This document shows positions 30,464 to 40,473 of a stretch of 64,000 nt of DNA, one piece after another; position 1 is the stretch's first letter; each line of letters starts with the position of its first letter. A program made the translations under genes and the position numbers. The notes beneath the pieces were generated by a model, which had not been told where the DNA came from, made no database searches, and saw only the letters and a list, made by a program, of their open reading frames with translations. This stretch comes from Porphyromonadaceae bacterium (lineage in GTDB: Bacteria > Bacteroidota > Bacteroidia > Bacteroidales > Paludibacteraceae), in NCBI GenBank assembly GCA_012523295.1, contig JAAYIT010000197.1, positions 1 through 64,000 on the forward strand, in the 5' to 3' direction.

Positions 30464-31957
30464 TTATTTACCTAATTTTTCATAATAAGGATTTTGTTTC
30501 AACAATGGATTTACAGAAGTTTCTCTTTCATGATACGGCAAATACCAGGAATATACGTCTTCGAGTTTTGATCGGATGATTGCCTGATTGTTTGCTCCGG
30601 TTACTTCCAAAACTTGCTGCGTGAGGAGTTCTCTGTATTTTTGATTATCTCTGATTCCGATTCGCATAATGTCAAACCATGATTTTCCTTCTGCAAATAA
30701 TTCACGCTGACGCTCTTCAAGCAGCATTTTCAACATAAGTTCCTGGTCTGAAACCGAGGAAATTTCGGCTATTCCGGATCTCAATCTGATAAGATTAATG
30801 TATTCTGCAGCTGTCGTGAAGTCTTCTTCGGTGCCGAGCATAATGTATGATTCGGCGGCCATAAGATAAATATCTGCCAATCTGTAGATGATAAAATTTT
30901 GATCATTATCGGTACCCGATTGACGCGCGGTTTGTCCGTCAGCCAATTTTCCGATATATTTCCAAATTGTCAAATCACTTTCTTTGTACGATGCATTCAC
31001 GCCTCTGGAGTCATTTTCATCATCATAAAGCAAAACTTGATAGGGAGAAATCAGGTAGTTTTTATTTCCGCTAAACCAGGTTAAAAAACTGTTTGTTTGT
31101 GACAGATTTCGGCTGTATTGAATCTCAAATATGCTTTCATTGCTGTTTCCGGGAAAGAAATTGGTGAACCAAAACATTTCCTGAATCAACCCGACTCTTC
31201 CTGAGTTGATGATTTTTTCACAATTATCAATACATTCCCGATAATTTCCAAGCCACAAATGAATATCTGCCATGAGCGCGTGTATTGCCCACTTCGTAGC
31301 TCTTCCTTTTGTGTTCATCGGATTCGAGAAATCGGCTTCCGGGAAAAACACTTTTGCAGCTTCCAAGTTTGCCGATAAGTCTTTCAAGCTACTATTCAGA
31401 ATTTCATTCGCATCAGATGCAGCGATTATATACGGCGCTTCATCGTCCACATAGGGCTCTACCACGTATGGAACATCACCAAAAGTTCTTACTAAGTAAA
31501 AGTAGGACAACGCGCGTAAGAAATAGGCTTCCGTAAGTAAAGAATTCATCACATTCACATTGAAAGACTCGTCACGATTAACTACATCGGGTGCATATTT
31601 GATCACAGAATTAGCCATATTTATGATTTTATAAATATCGCCCCATTCTGCCAAATTATTATTCAGCAAAATATCCAACGAGCGTACTCTCTGAGCCGAA
31701 TATTGCAAATCGTTGCTGTATCCCAAGAAAGTGATTCCATTGCCTCTGGCTTCTCCCCACAAAAACAACCGCTCCTGCGCAGATCTGAGACTCACATAAC
31801 CTGCAGCCAGCACTGCTTGCACTTCTTCCTTTGTTTCCCAATAACTTGAACTGTTTTGCTCATTTTCAGGTATTACATCAAGGTAATTGTCGCACGATGT
31901 AAAACCGAAAGTCAACGCGAAAACAAGTATATAAATATAAATTTTTGATCGTTTCAT
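30464..31957 (-). CDS. SusD/RagB-family glycan-binding lipoprotein
   Basis: 497 aa; 'FGFTSCDNYLDVIPENEQ', 'AYFLRALSYFYLVRTFGDVPYV', 'LLEERQRELFAEGKSWFDIMRIG'. Confidence 0.95.
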   Translation of the reverse strand: MKRSKIYIYILVFALTFGFTSCDNYLDVIPENEQNSSSYWETKEEVQAVLAAGYVSLRSAQERLFLWGEARGNGITFLGYSNDLQYSAQRVRSLDILLNNNLAEWGDIYKIINMANSVIKYAPDVVNRDESFNVNVMNSLLTEAYFLRALSYFYLVRTFGDVPYVVEPYVDDEAPYIIAASDANEILNSSLKDLSANLEAAKVFFPEADFSNPMNTKGRATKWAIHALMADIHLWLGNYRECIDNCEKIINSGRVGLIQEMFWFTNFFPGNSNESIFEIQYSRNLSQTNSFLTWFSGNKNYLISPYQVLLYDDENDSRGVNASYKESDLTIWKYIGKLADGQTARQSGTDNDQNFIIYRLADIYLMAAESYIMLGTEEDFTTAAEYINLIRLRSGIAEISSVSDQELMLKMLLEERQRELFAEGKSWFDIMRIGIRDNQKYRELLTQQVLEVTGANNQAIIRSKLEDVYSWYLPYHERETSVNPLLKQNPYYEKLGK

Positions 31958-31967
31958 ATCTGTAAGC

Positions 31968-34900
31968 TTAAAATCTAAGGTTTAATCCCATTGCTATTCT
32001 TAGTGGTTTTGGAGTTGAAGCTTTGTCTAACGCAACTTCGTAAATTCCGTCAACTCTTGACATTGGAACTTCCGGATCCTGTCCCGTATATTTTGAGAAA
32101 GTTAATAAATCGTATCCTGTCAAGTAAACCTCCACTCGCTGGAATGAAGTTTTGCTTATTAAATCTCTTGGCAATGCGTATTTCAGCGTGATCGTTTTCA
32201 TACGTAAGAATGATGCATCTTCTACAAATCGGTCTGAACCAAGATAATTGTATCCTCTGTCAAACAAAGCTCTTGGAATGTGCGTGTCGTCACCTTCATG
32301 TCTCCAGCGCTTAATAACTTGTGTACTCTGGTTGTTTCTGCCATACATGTTCTCCATGTCAATCTGAGCCTGATTGATTGCTTTTTGTCCTAATCGACCG
32401 TGGAAGTTGGCAATCAGACCAAAGGTCTTATAACTGAAATTAATTCCAAACCCGCCAATCATCGTTGGATTTGAGTTTCCTAAATAAACAATATCGTACT
32501 GATTGATTACTCCATCCGAGTTTACATCTAAATATTTGGCATCGCCCGGATATACCTTCATATCATTATTCCGCATAAATACTACATCTCCATTGATATC
32601 GTAAATTTGGTTTCCGTCACCATCTCTGGCAAACGTATCATTTACATTCTGATATACTCCTAAATATTTATACCCGTAGAACGAACCGAGCGGATCTCCT
32701 TCGACAAGCTTATAGGCATACGCGCCATTTTTGAACGCATAGTTGAAGTCAGTTTTATTGCTTGGAAGTTCGAGTACCTGGTTTCTGTTTTGTGCAATGT
32801 TGAAGTTGAAAAGCAGACTCCAGTCTTTGTTTCTTAAGAATTCATAATTGAGGTAAAATTCCCATCCGCGGTTTGACATTTTTCCTGAATTAAACCAGGC
32901 AACCTGTGAATATCCGGTTGAAGATGAAATGGATACGTTTTTCTGAAGCATATTGGTAGTGAGCTTGTCATACAAGTCAAAAGAGAAAGTCAATCTGTCA
33001 TCGAAAAATCCAAAGTCAATCCCGAGGTTGGTTTGTGTCACGATTTCCCAATTCAAGTTGTTGAGCTGCATCTTTACCGGCTCTATCGCTACCATGTCAC
33101 CGTATCCGGGAACAATTGGTTTGAAAGTTCCGAAGTAGAGTGAAGAACCGCTCGGCGCATTACCGCTCTGTCCCCAGCTTACCCTTATTTTGGCTAATGA
33201 AATCGGCTCAATTGATTTGATGAAATTCTCTTCTCCGAGATGCCAGGCGACACCAAGTGTTGGGAATCCACCCCATCTGCTCTTTCGAGACATACTCGAG
33301 CTGGCTTCCATCCGATATCCGACATTAAACATATACTTGTTATATAGCGAATAGTGCGCATTAAGAATTCCACCCACATCACGATTAATTACCCTGCCGG
33401 ATCCTGCTCCGCGTATATTCGCACCCGAAATCGGGTCTATGATACCGCTACTTGCATTTCCGCTGGTGGTACTAGAGTAACTGGAAGTAGTTTGATCGGA
33501 AGTTTGGAAAATACCGCTTAGCAGAAGTTTATGATTTTCATTGAACATCTTATTGTAAATCAACCGGTTTTCAGTTGTTAAATACAATTTATCATCACCT
33601 CTATCTGTACTCAAATTGAATTTCGGATCAATCCAGGAAACTCCCGTTACGCTTTGCGGCAAGAATTGATTTCCTTTTGAAGTCCTTACGTCAAAGCCGA
33701 CAATACCGTAGTAATCCAATCCTTGAATGAAATTGTAATGAAGGTTGAATATCATTCTGTTTGTCGTCGATTTTGTCCTATTCACACTTTCATGCACCAT
33801 GGCTACAGGATTATAAATTTTTGTGCTGTACTGTCCCTGAAAATAAGTATAAGGTGTGAAATAATCGCTTGTCCTCTGCCCATCCGGTCCGATTACGTAC
33901 GGACTCATATTTGGCATTTTCACAATGGCGGCTGCTCTCGCGTTTGGGAAGTCTTTTTCAATAAAGTTTGATTGTCTTTTCCCTTGCGTAAAGCTGAAGT
34001 TGGTTGACAGGTCAAGCTTATTCGAAAACCTGTAGTTTATGTCAAACATGGCGCTTATCCTATCAAAAGCAGTTCCAATGGTAGTTCCCTCTTCACTTAA
34101 GTACCCTAAGGACAAACGATAGTTGGCTCTATCTCCCCCACCCGACATTGAAATTGTATTGTCCCAGGAATAGCCCGTTTGAGAGACTTCTTCTAACCAG
34201 TTAGTGTTTACGTTGTATTCATTAAAATACACCCAGGTCGGGTCAAATGAAATTTCCTTTGTATTGTAAAGTAGCGCTAAGTAATTATTTGCATTTGTTC
34301 CGGTTTCGCCTAAGTCAGTTACCGTGTTCCAGATTGCATCCTGTATCATTGACACATACTGGTTGGCATTCAGTAGCGGCAATGAGCTTCCCTCTTTTCT
34401 GTATTCATATTTTGAATTAAAAGAAAACTGGATTTTTCCTTTTGATCCTTTTTTAGTTTTAATAATCAACACCCCGTTCGATCCTTTTGAGCCCCAAACA
34501 GCTGTCGCGGCGGCATCTTTCAGCACTTCAATAGACTCAATGTCTGCAGGAGATATGTTCAACAATTCTCCGTAATCATCCGAAGTTGCAGTTGCGAAGT
34601 TAAAATCACTTGAAACATCAACCGGCAACGGCACTCCATCAATCACAAACAGCGGCTCCGAAGAGGCGTTTAACGATGAAGTACCACGAATTCTGATCGT
34701 GCTTTTCGATCCCGGATCGGCACCGGTAAGGATATCCACGTTGGATAATGCTCCTTGCAGAGCTTCCGCAATGGTGGTAACAGGCGATGTCTCCAATCTC
34801 TCCATAGAAACGGACTGCGATGCCGACACCTGTTCGCGAGGTGATAATCCGAAATTGTTTTTATCTACTTTTCTTGCTGTTACTTCTACCGTACCCAAGG

Positions 34901-35231
34901 TGTAATCATCGCTTTCGAGCAAGATATTGATTGTTTTTTGGTTGGTGTAAGGTACTCGCTGAGTTTTATAGCCAATAAAAGAAAATACAATGGTCAAATT
35001 GTTTTCCTGTGGAATTGTAATGCGAAATTCTCCATTGATATCCACCATTGCTCCTCCCAAAGAACGATTATTAACGTTCATCACGTTCACATTGGCGCCA
35101 ATCAACGTCTCATTGGTTTCCTTATCGCGCACAGAACCGGTCAGAATAGTTTGACCCAAAATCGATGTTGTTGAGAAAAGGGCTAATACTATCAAAAATA
35201 AATTCAGTTTTTTTGTCATAACTTTTTTCAC
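31968..35231 (-). CDS. SusC/RagA-family TonB-dependent transporter
   Basis: 1087 aa; 'LTGSVRDKETNETLIGANVNV', 'PLFVIDGVPLPVD', 'DIESIEVLKDAAATAVWGSKGSNGVLIIKTKKG'. Confidence 0.97.
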   Translation of the reverse strand: MKKVMTKKLNLFLIVLALFSTTSILGQTILTGSVRDKETNETLIGANVNVMNVNNRSLGGAMVDINGEFRITIPQENNLTIVFSFIGYKTQRVPYTNQKTINILLESDDYTLGTVEVTARKVDKNNFGLSPREQVSASQSVSMERLETSPVTTIAEALQGALSNVDILTGADPGSKSTIRIRGTSSLNASSEPLFVIDGVPLPVDVSSDFNFATATSDDYGELLNISPADIESIEVLKDAAATAVWGSKGSNGVLIIKTKKGSKGKIQFSFNSKYEYRKEGSSLPLLNANQYVSMIQDAIWNTVTDLGETGTNANNYLALLYNTKEISFDPTWVYFNEYNVNTNWLEEVSQTGYSWDNTISMSGGGDRANYRLSLGYLSEEGTTIGTAFDRISAMFDINYRFSNKLDLSTNFSFTQGKRQSNFIEKDFPNARAAAIVKMPNMSPYVIGPDGQRTSDYFTPYTYFQGQYSTKIYNPVAMVHESVNRTKSTTNRMIFNLHYNFIQGLDYYGIVGFDVRTSKGNQFLPQSVTGVSWIDPKFNLSTDRGDDKLYLTTENRLIYNKMFNENHKLLLSGIFQTSDQTTSSYSSTTSGNASSGIIDPISGANIRGAGSGRVINRDVGGILNAHYSLYNKYMFNVGYRMEASSSMSRKSRWGGFPTLGVAWHLGEENFIKSIEPISLAKIRVSWGQSGNAPSGSSLYFGTFKPIVPGYGDMVAIEPVKMQLNNLNWEIVTQTNLGIDFGFFDDRLTFSFDLYDKLTTNMLQKNVSISSSTGYSQVAWFNSGKMSNRGWEFYLNYEFLRNKDWSLLFNFNIAQNRNQVLELPSNKTDFNYAFKNGAYAYKLVEGDPLGSFYGYKYLGVYQNVNDTFARDGDGNQIYDINGDVVFMRNNDMKVYPGDAKYLDVNSDGVINQYDIVYLGNSNPTMIGGFGINFSYKTFGLIANFHGRLGQKAINQAQIDMENMYGRNNQSTQVIKRWRHEGDDTHIPRALFDRGYNYLGSDRFVEDASFLRMKTITLKYALPRDLISKTSFQRVEVYLTGYDLLTFSKYTGQDPEVPMSRVDGIYEVALDKASTPKPLRIAMGLNLRF

Positions 35232-35244
35232 TTTGTGTCAATTA

Positions 35245-37440
35245 CTATTCTGCTTCTAAAATACCATCAATCAAATATGCAGCACCATCGGCATACATTT
35301 TTGGGAAATAGCTTACCACATTGGCTACATTTCCTTTGCCGTCTTTTATTTGCAACCCTGTACCCGTATCAATTAATGTAAGTTTCATTGCTTCTCCGGC
35401 AGTATTTTTCTTAAATGTTATTAATTCTCCGTCAACACCCGCTCCCGGGAATGGATAATCTAACAGATTACTCGCGTTTATATCTATGAAGTAATACTTT
35501 AAAAAATCCATAACAGCACTCGATGGGAACCAAGGAATTTTACCGACCGAAAAGTCAGCTTCCACAACACTTTGCAGTGGAATCAGAGCGATAAAACGAT
35601 TTCCTTGCAAGAAGTTAAAAGGTGGAACTGTTTTGTGAGTTGCCGAGGCTTCTATCAACCAGTTGAATGCTGTGAATTCCGGCGGACATGATGCCGGACT
35701 CGCTACAATGTCTTTGAACTGTGAAGTCTCAGGCACCAAAGCAGATGCTTCACCTTGCAAAGCATATCCTGTTCCGTTTGACCAGGTTCCGATTTCACTG
35801 AATGTCGGAGGTATCATTCCGGCGTTGTAAATAGCAGAAGAATAAATCTCATCGCCTTTTACGTAAATATAATTATAAGGATTTAACGTCCGGTAAATGG
35901 CTTCATCGCCTTTTTGAGACATTTTCTTAATGGCTATGTGATTTCCTGAGAAACTTTTCTTCTGCGTAACCTTCATTCGTTCCATTCCGTCCATTCCTTC
36001 GATTTGAATTTCTTGAGCACCGTATAAATATGGATTCATATTCACATATTGAATCATAGCTCCGCCCATTGTTGTAAATGAACTAATCATTTCATCCGAA
36101 GGATAGAAAACTTTGAATTGATTCTCATCACTGAGCAAAATATTGATATACTCTTGCGACATATCGAGAAACATATTATACGCCGGATTACAGTACATAG
36201 GTGATGTAACCTTTTCAAACATTGGAGGAATTATCGCGTTATCCAAACCATAAATGGCGCCGTTGACACACATTTTTTTCATTTTTGCCTGATACGGATC
36301 AAACACAATCGGTGTTCCCCAAGAAGTTTTGATATCTCCTCCAAGAATAGTTTCCGGGAACAACAAATCTCCGCCACTCACATGATTTGTAAGGAAAGCA
36401 AGCAAGGGTGTGAAATTTACATTTTGAATTCCCGCATCATTATAGTACGGTTGCCAGTATTTATTGTAAAATGCTGTCAGCGCATTGTTATTTGGCGCGA
36501 ATACATTCATCGCGTTTCTTGAAAGATTAGATAACTGCGCATAATCCAACACAGGACTGTTTACATCATTTGTCCACTCAGAAGCAATGGCAGGAAGGAC
36601 AAAATGGTAGTGCAAAAACAACGAATCTCCTTTTCCGTAAGCTGTTGTTGACGCGGCATCGTAACGGAAGTTAATAAATCTATCGTAAATTTCTTTGAAA
36701 TGGTTGTAATCCGGTTCGTTCGAAAGCTGTTTATGAATAGTTTCCAACGGCTCTATTACCTGATTCAACGTGTAAACATAACCGTTATCCGTAACTATAG
36801 CGTATTCATTTACTGTGGCGTTGGACACATTAAAACCATTATCTCCCTGCCAAACAGAATTTGGATAGAAATATTCGTAATTTTGTTTGGCGTTTATCTT
36901 CTTCGTTTTGAACAAATTATGAGAAAATACCGGTAAAAATCTGTCTTTGTGGATAATTTTTTTTGAACCGGCGTTATCAGCTATGTCAATTGCTGTCGAT
37001 ATCGCATCCCGGCTCTTGGTTCGGAATTTATAAAAAAGCCCCGGTTGGTTTGTATTTAGCTCAGCCTCAATACCTCCGGGATGATAATTTTCAAACCGTT
37101 CTTTGCTGAATGAATAATAAACTAAGTGGTAGGCAATTATTTTTTCTAATTCTGCCGCAGACAAATCATTGATAGAGCTGATATTTCTGTCGGCAAAAAA
37201 AGCCTTGAACGCATCGTCAGTTGGGGCCATTACCGTTATCTGCCCTTTCCCTTGCACCAAATCATTGAATGGAGTCTTTGAAACCGCATCTAAAAATATG
37301 GTGAAATTCCCTTTTGCCTCCAACACCTCCCAGGCATTACCTTTCAGATTATCCGGAAGTTTGTAATATTTATCCATTTCAGTTTCACATGCCGTGAATA
37401 TGAACATGAAAAATATCAGAAGATAATTTAGTTTTTTCAT
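35245..37440 (-). CDS. Multi-FAS1 (fasciclin) domain surface lipoprotein
   Basis: 731 aa; lipobox 'FIFTACETEMDKYY'; 'FTIFLDAVSKTPFNDLVQGKGQITVMAPTDDAFKAFFA', 'VYTLNQVIEPLETI', 'NVFAPNNNALTAFYNKYW'. Confidence 0.88.
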   Translation of the reverse strand: MKKLNYLLIFFMFIFTACETEMDKYYKLPDNLKGNAWEVLEAKGNFTIFLDAVSKTPFNDLVQGKGQITVMAPTDDAFKAFFADRNISSINDLSAAELEKIIAYHLVYYSFSKERFENYHPGGIEAELNTNQPGLFYKFRTKSRDAISTAIDIADNAGSKKIIHKDRFLPVFSHNLFKTKKINAKQNYEYFYPNSVWQGDNGFNVSNATVNEYAIVTDNGYVYTLNQVIEPLETIHKQLSNEPDYNHFKEIYDRFINFRYDAASTTAYGKGDSLFLHYHFVLPAIASEWTNDVNSPVLDYAQLSNLSRNAMNVFAPNNNALTAFYNKYWQPYYNDAGIQNVNFTPLLAFLTNHVSGGDLLFPETILGGDIKTSWGTPIVFDPYQAKMKKMCVNGAIYGLDNAIIPPMFEKVTSPMYCNPAYNMFLDMSQEYINILLSDENQFKVFYPSDEMISSFTTMGGAMIQYVNMNPYLYGAQEIQIEGMDGMERMKVTQKKSFSGNHIAIKKMSQKGDEAIYRTLNPYNYIYVKGDEIYSSAIYNAGMIPPTFSEIGTWSNGTGYALQGEASALVPETSQFKDIVASPASCPPEFTAFNWLIEASATHKTVPPFNFLQGNRFIALIPLQSVVEADFSVGKIPWFPSSAVMDFLKYYFIDINASNLLDYPFPGAGVDGELITFKKNTAGEAMKLTLIDTGTGLQIKDGKGNVANVVSYFPKMYADGAAYLIDGILEAE

Positions 37441-37522
37441 CGTAATGAATATCGTATTTAATGCTGTTAATTTTGGATTATATTATTGAAGTCTTCTCAC
37501 TTAATAATTTCGAATTTTTATT

Positions 37523-40366
37523 TTATTTCTTCACAACTAACGAAGACAAAATTCCTGCATTCGTTTTCACCGTACAAATGTAAGTTCCGGAAGGCAGACT
37601 GCTTAAGTCGCTTACTTGAATTTCATTTGTTTCAGTTTTTATCACTGAGTTGTACATCTGCTGTCCGGTAGTTGTATAGAGATTTAGTCTCATCTCTTTT
37701 CCTGTGAAATTATGGGGTAATTCGATTATTAGTTCATTAGAAAACAATGTGGGATACACGGTTAGCTTTTCTGCAATTTGATTTCTAAACACTGAAGTTT
37801 GAAGGGCTGAATCATAAATATTTTTCACATCGTCTGCAGTTAATGCCGATGAATAGAATGAAAGTTCATCTAAACTTCCTTTGAAAGGTGTATTGAAATT
37901 GATATTGCAGTTGCCTATCACAAGGTCTTCTATTTGTGAAATATCTCCTGTATTATCATTAGACTCACCTTTTAATTCTCCATTGATGTACATTCGTATT
38001 TTTTTCGCTTCGGTATCTCTTACACATGCAACATGTGTCCATTCGTTATTGAAATAAACATTTGAACCTGAAATATCTACCGTGGATTTTATGACATCGT
38101 CATCAATCCCAAAGACCAGAATGTTGTTCTTGTATTGAAGTCCGATCCATCTTCCGGTAGTTCCTGCAGCGGTGTTTTTCGCATGGCTTCCTTTATGCAG
38201 CAAGTACCAATCAACTCCTGACCCTCCGCTGGACTTAAACCAAATATCGAATGAGAATGACTGAGTGCTGAGATTCATCAGATCATAATGCGGCTGTACC
38301 ATTCGTTGTGTCGCGGGTGTTCCGGCGAAAACAATGCTGTTATTAACTACTCCGCTTGTCCAGGATGGTGTTAAATCGGCAGCTTCAGCTGAGCCGAAAA
38401 TTTCATTTTTAGCCGAGTTTCCGCTTGTTTCATCAAATTTAAAATAAGCTATTTTCTCTTTCTCAGTCTGTTTAGCAGATGTGAATGACCAAAGATCTCC
38501 AGTTTGAGCGCCGAGAGCATTTTTCGTGTCAACTCTCCAGTAATAAGTGGTTTCGGGTTGTAACTGAACTTTATGGGAGCTTGCCATCGTCTCTTCGACC
38601 ATGAGAGTCAGATTGTCAGCTTCTGTTCCAAAATACAATGTGTAATACAAATCACCTCCCCAGAATCCGGTAGTATTTGTCCAGGAAAGCGTTGTTTCAA
38701 CATACTCACCAATGGTAGAACCATCTGCCGGAACCGGGCTGCTTGCTGCAACCGGCGGGGATGGCACTCCAAATGTCGTCGCATTAAACACATCGGAATA
38801 TAAAGATTCCATTGTTTCAGAAACCACTTTTATTCGATAATAATAGGTTGTAGTGGGCTGGAGATTTTCATTTTTGAATTCTACCGCGGTGGGAGGCAAA
38901 GTAGCGATAACTTCATAGTTTACATTGTCTGTTGAGCTTTCTATAACAATGTTTTTAATGTCAGTTTGATTATTTACCCATTTTAAAAATATGAAGTCAG
39001 AATCTATCGCTTTCACTCCAAGCTGAGTTGGATATCTTAGAAAAGGAATACCGTCTGTAATCGAATTTATATACCTTTCTATGTTCAAATATCCATCAGA
39101 ATGCACTAAAAGCGCATCGGCACTGTTATTTTTGTCAAGTCCGTTTGCATCTTCCCAGAAATCGGGGATACCGTCATTATCCGTATCCAAATGCCCGGGT
39201 CCATTGAAAACATTTCCTACAATTCCCGGAAGTCCTAAATCTACCTCACCATTTATCAGCGTTCCGGTAGTACCTAACGATGTAAGTTCATCTATTAAAT
39301 AAGCATCAACCTGATCACGCTTCGGCAGGCTGGCACCAACATTTTCAACCACCCAATCATATGCTTCAAGCGCGGTTAAATTAGTGGTAATCTCCGGGTG
39401 TAATTTTGGGATACCAACAAATTGAGATTTGTCTGAAATAAAAGTCACAGGCGCCAAGTCAGCATCTTCGGCAGGAATTCCATTCAGCACTCCATCTCTT
39501 GAATAGTCTAAATAATTTCCTTTGTGAAATACCTGAAAATTCAAATTTCCTCTTACAAACGCGTCTGTTCCACCTGTACTGGGTCCTTTAATAAAATAAT
39601 TATCTTCTATCGCGCCCCAGGAAGTTCCCTCTGAATCACCAAGAATATATCCTCCGCCAGAGCCCCAGTTGTAAACCACATTGTTCACATATTGATTCAA
39701 ACCTTTTACTTTTGGATTTCGGGTTTTATTGTCAATGTACAAGTTTCTGTATAATGTCACACCGCCGTTTGTCTGTACCAATCCTCCGGCTGAATGTGTT
39801 TGCAATCCTTGCCCTATTATCGAGTTTTGGATAGTGATGTCACCCGGCTCATTTCCTTTTTTATCCCAGCTGATAGAGAAATTCTCATCTCTTCCCCAAG
39901 TCACTGACACGTGGTCAAAAATCATATTTTTTCCATTCGCGATACCGGCAGCATCTTTCCCTGAATCACCACCGATTCCCATCCTGAATCGCATATACCT
40001 TACAATGATATTATTCGCACCCGAAAATGAAACACCATTTCCATATACTGTAATACCATCACCGGGTGCGGTTTGCCCTGCGACATATAGGTTTGAACTG
40101 AATACTAATCGTGATTTGATTTTTATAACTCCGGCTACATCAAAGATAACAATTCTATTGGGTTGACTGATTGCATCCCTGAGAGAACCGGGTCCCGCGT
40201 CATTTAGATTTGTCACTCGGTAAACTTGCCTCACACCACCTGCGCGAGCGCCAAGCGCATATTTTCCGAAACCTTCTGCTCCGGGAAATGCAAGAACCTG
40301 AGCATCTATTTGAAAAAGAAAAGAGAGAAATATAAAAATAGCTGTAAAGGATAGGAGCCTTTTCAT
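37523..40366 (-). CDS. PL1 pectate lyase with FN3, LamG-like domain and T9SS sorting domain
   Basis: 947 aa; 'VLAFPGAEGFGKYALGARAGGVRQVYRVTNLNDAGPGSLRDAISQPNRIVIFDVAGVIKI', 'NEWTHVACVRDTEAKKIRMYINGEL', C-term 'LSSLPSGTYICTVKTNAGILSSLVVKK'. Confidence 0.93.
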   Translation of the reverse strand: MKRLLSFTAIFIFLSFLFQIDAQVLAFPGAEGFGKYALGARAGGVRQVYRVTNLNDAGPGSLRDAISQPNRIVIFDVAGVIKIKSRLVFSSNLYVAGQTAPGDGITVYGNGVSFSGANNIIVRYMRFRMGIGGDSGKDAAGIANGKNMIFDHVSVTWGRDENFSISWDKKGNEPGDITIQNSIIGQGLQTHSAGGLVQTNGGVTLYRNLYIDNKTRNPKVKGLNQYVNNVVYNWGSGGGYILGDSEGTSWGAIEDNYFIKGPSTGGTDAFVRGNLNFQVFHKGNYLDYSRDGVLNGIPAEDADLAPVTFISDKSQFVGIPKLHPEITTNLTALEAYDWVVENVGASLPKRDQVDAYLIDELTSLGTTGTLINGEVDLGLPGIVGNVFNGPGHLDTDNDGIPDFWEDANGLDKNNSADALLVHSDGYLNIERYINSITDGIPFLRYPTQLGVKAIDSDFIFLKWVNNQTDIKNIVIESSTDNVNYEVIATLPPTAVEFKNENLQPTTTYYYRIKVVSETMESLYSDVFNATTFGVPSPPVAASSPVPADGSTIGEYVETTLSWTNTTGFWGGDLYYTLYFGTEADNLTLMVEETMASSHKVQLQPETTYYWRVDTKNALGAQTGDLWSFTSAKQTEKEKIAYFKFDETSGNSAKNEIFGSAEAADLTPSWTSGVVNNSIVFAGTPATQRMVQPHYDLMNLSTQSFSFDIWFKSSGGSGVDWYLLHKGSHAKNTAAGTTGRWIGLQYKNNILVFGIDDDVIKSTVDISGSNVYFNNEWTHVACVRDTEAKKIRMYINGELKGESNDNTGDISQIEDLVIGNCNINFNTPFKGSLDELSFYSSALTADDVKNIYDSALQTSVFRNQIAEKLTVYPTLFSNELIIELPHNFTGKEMRLNLYTTTGQQMYNSVIKTETNEIQVSDLSSLPSGTYICTVKTNAGILSSLVVKK

Positions 40367-40406
40367 TTTAGTGTTTTTTTTAGATTAAGGTAAATGACAA
40401 GAAGAT

Positions 40407-40439
40407 ATACAGAATAGGCGATTACTGCCTATTCTGTAT
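40407..40439 (-). terminator. Strong hairpin (terminator or mRNA processing/stability element) between T9SS protein and PL1
   Basis: ATACAGAATAGGC-gattact-GCCTATTCTGTAT, 13-bp perfect stem; modest T-run on the minus strand. Confidence 0.65.
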
Positions 40440-40473
40440 TATCTTGAAATTTAAGTTTATGGTTGAAAACTTA

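Noticed and set aside
39729-40166. 145-aa plus-strand ORF inside the PL1 gene
   Set aside because: Antisense to a clear pectate lyase domain; no independent support
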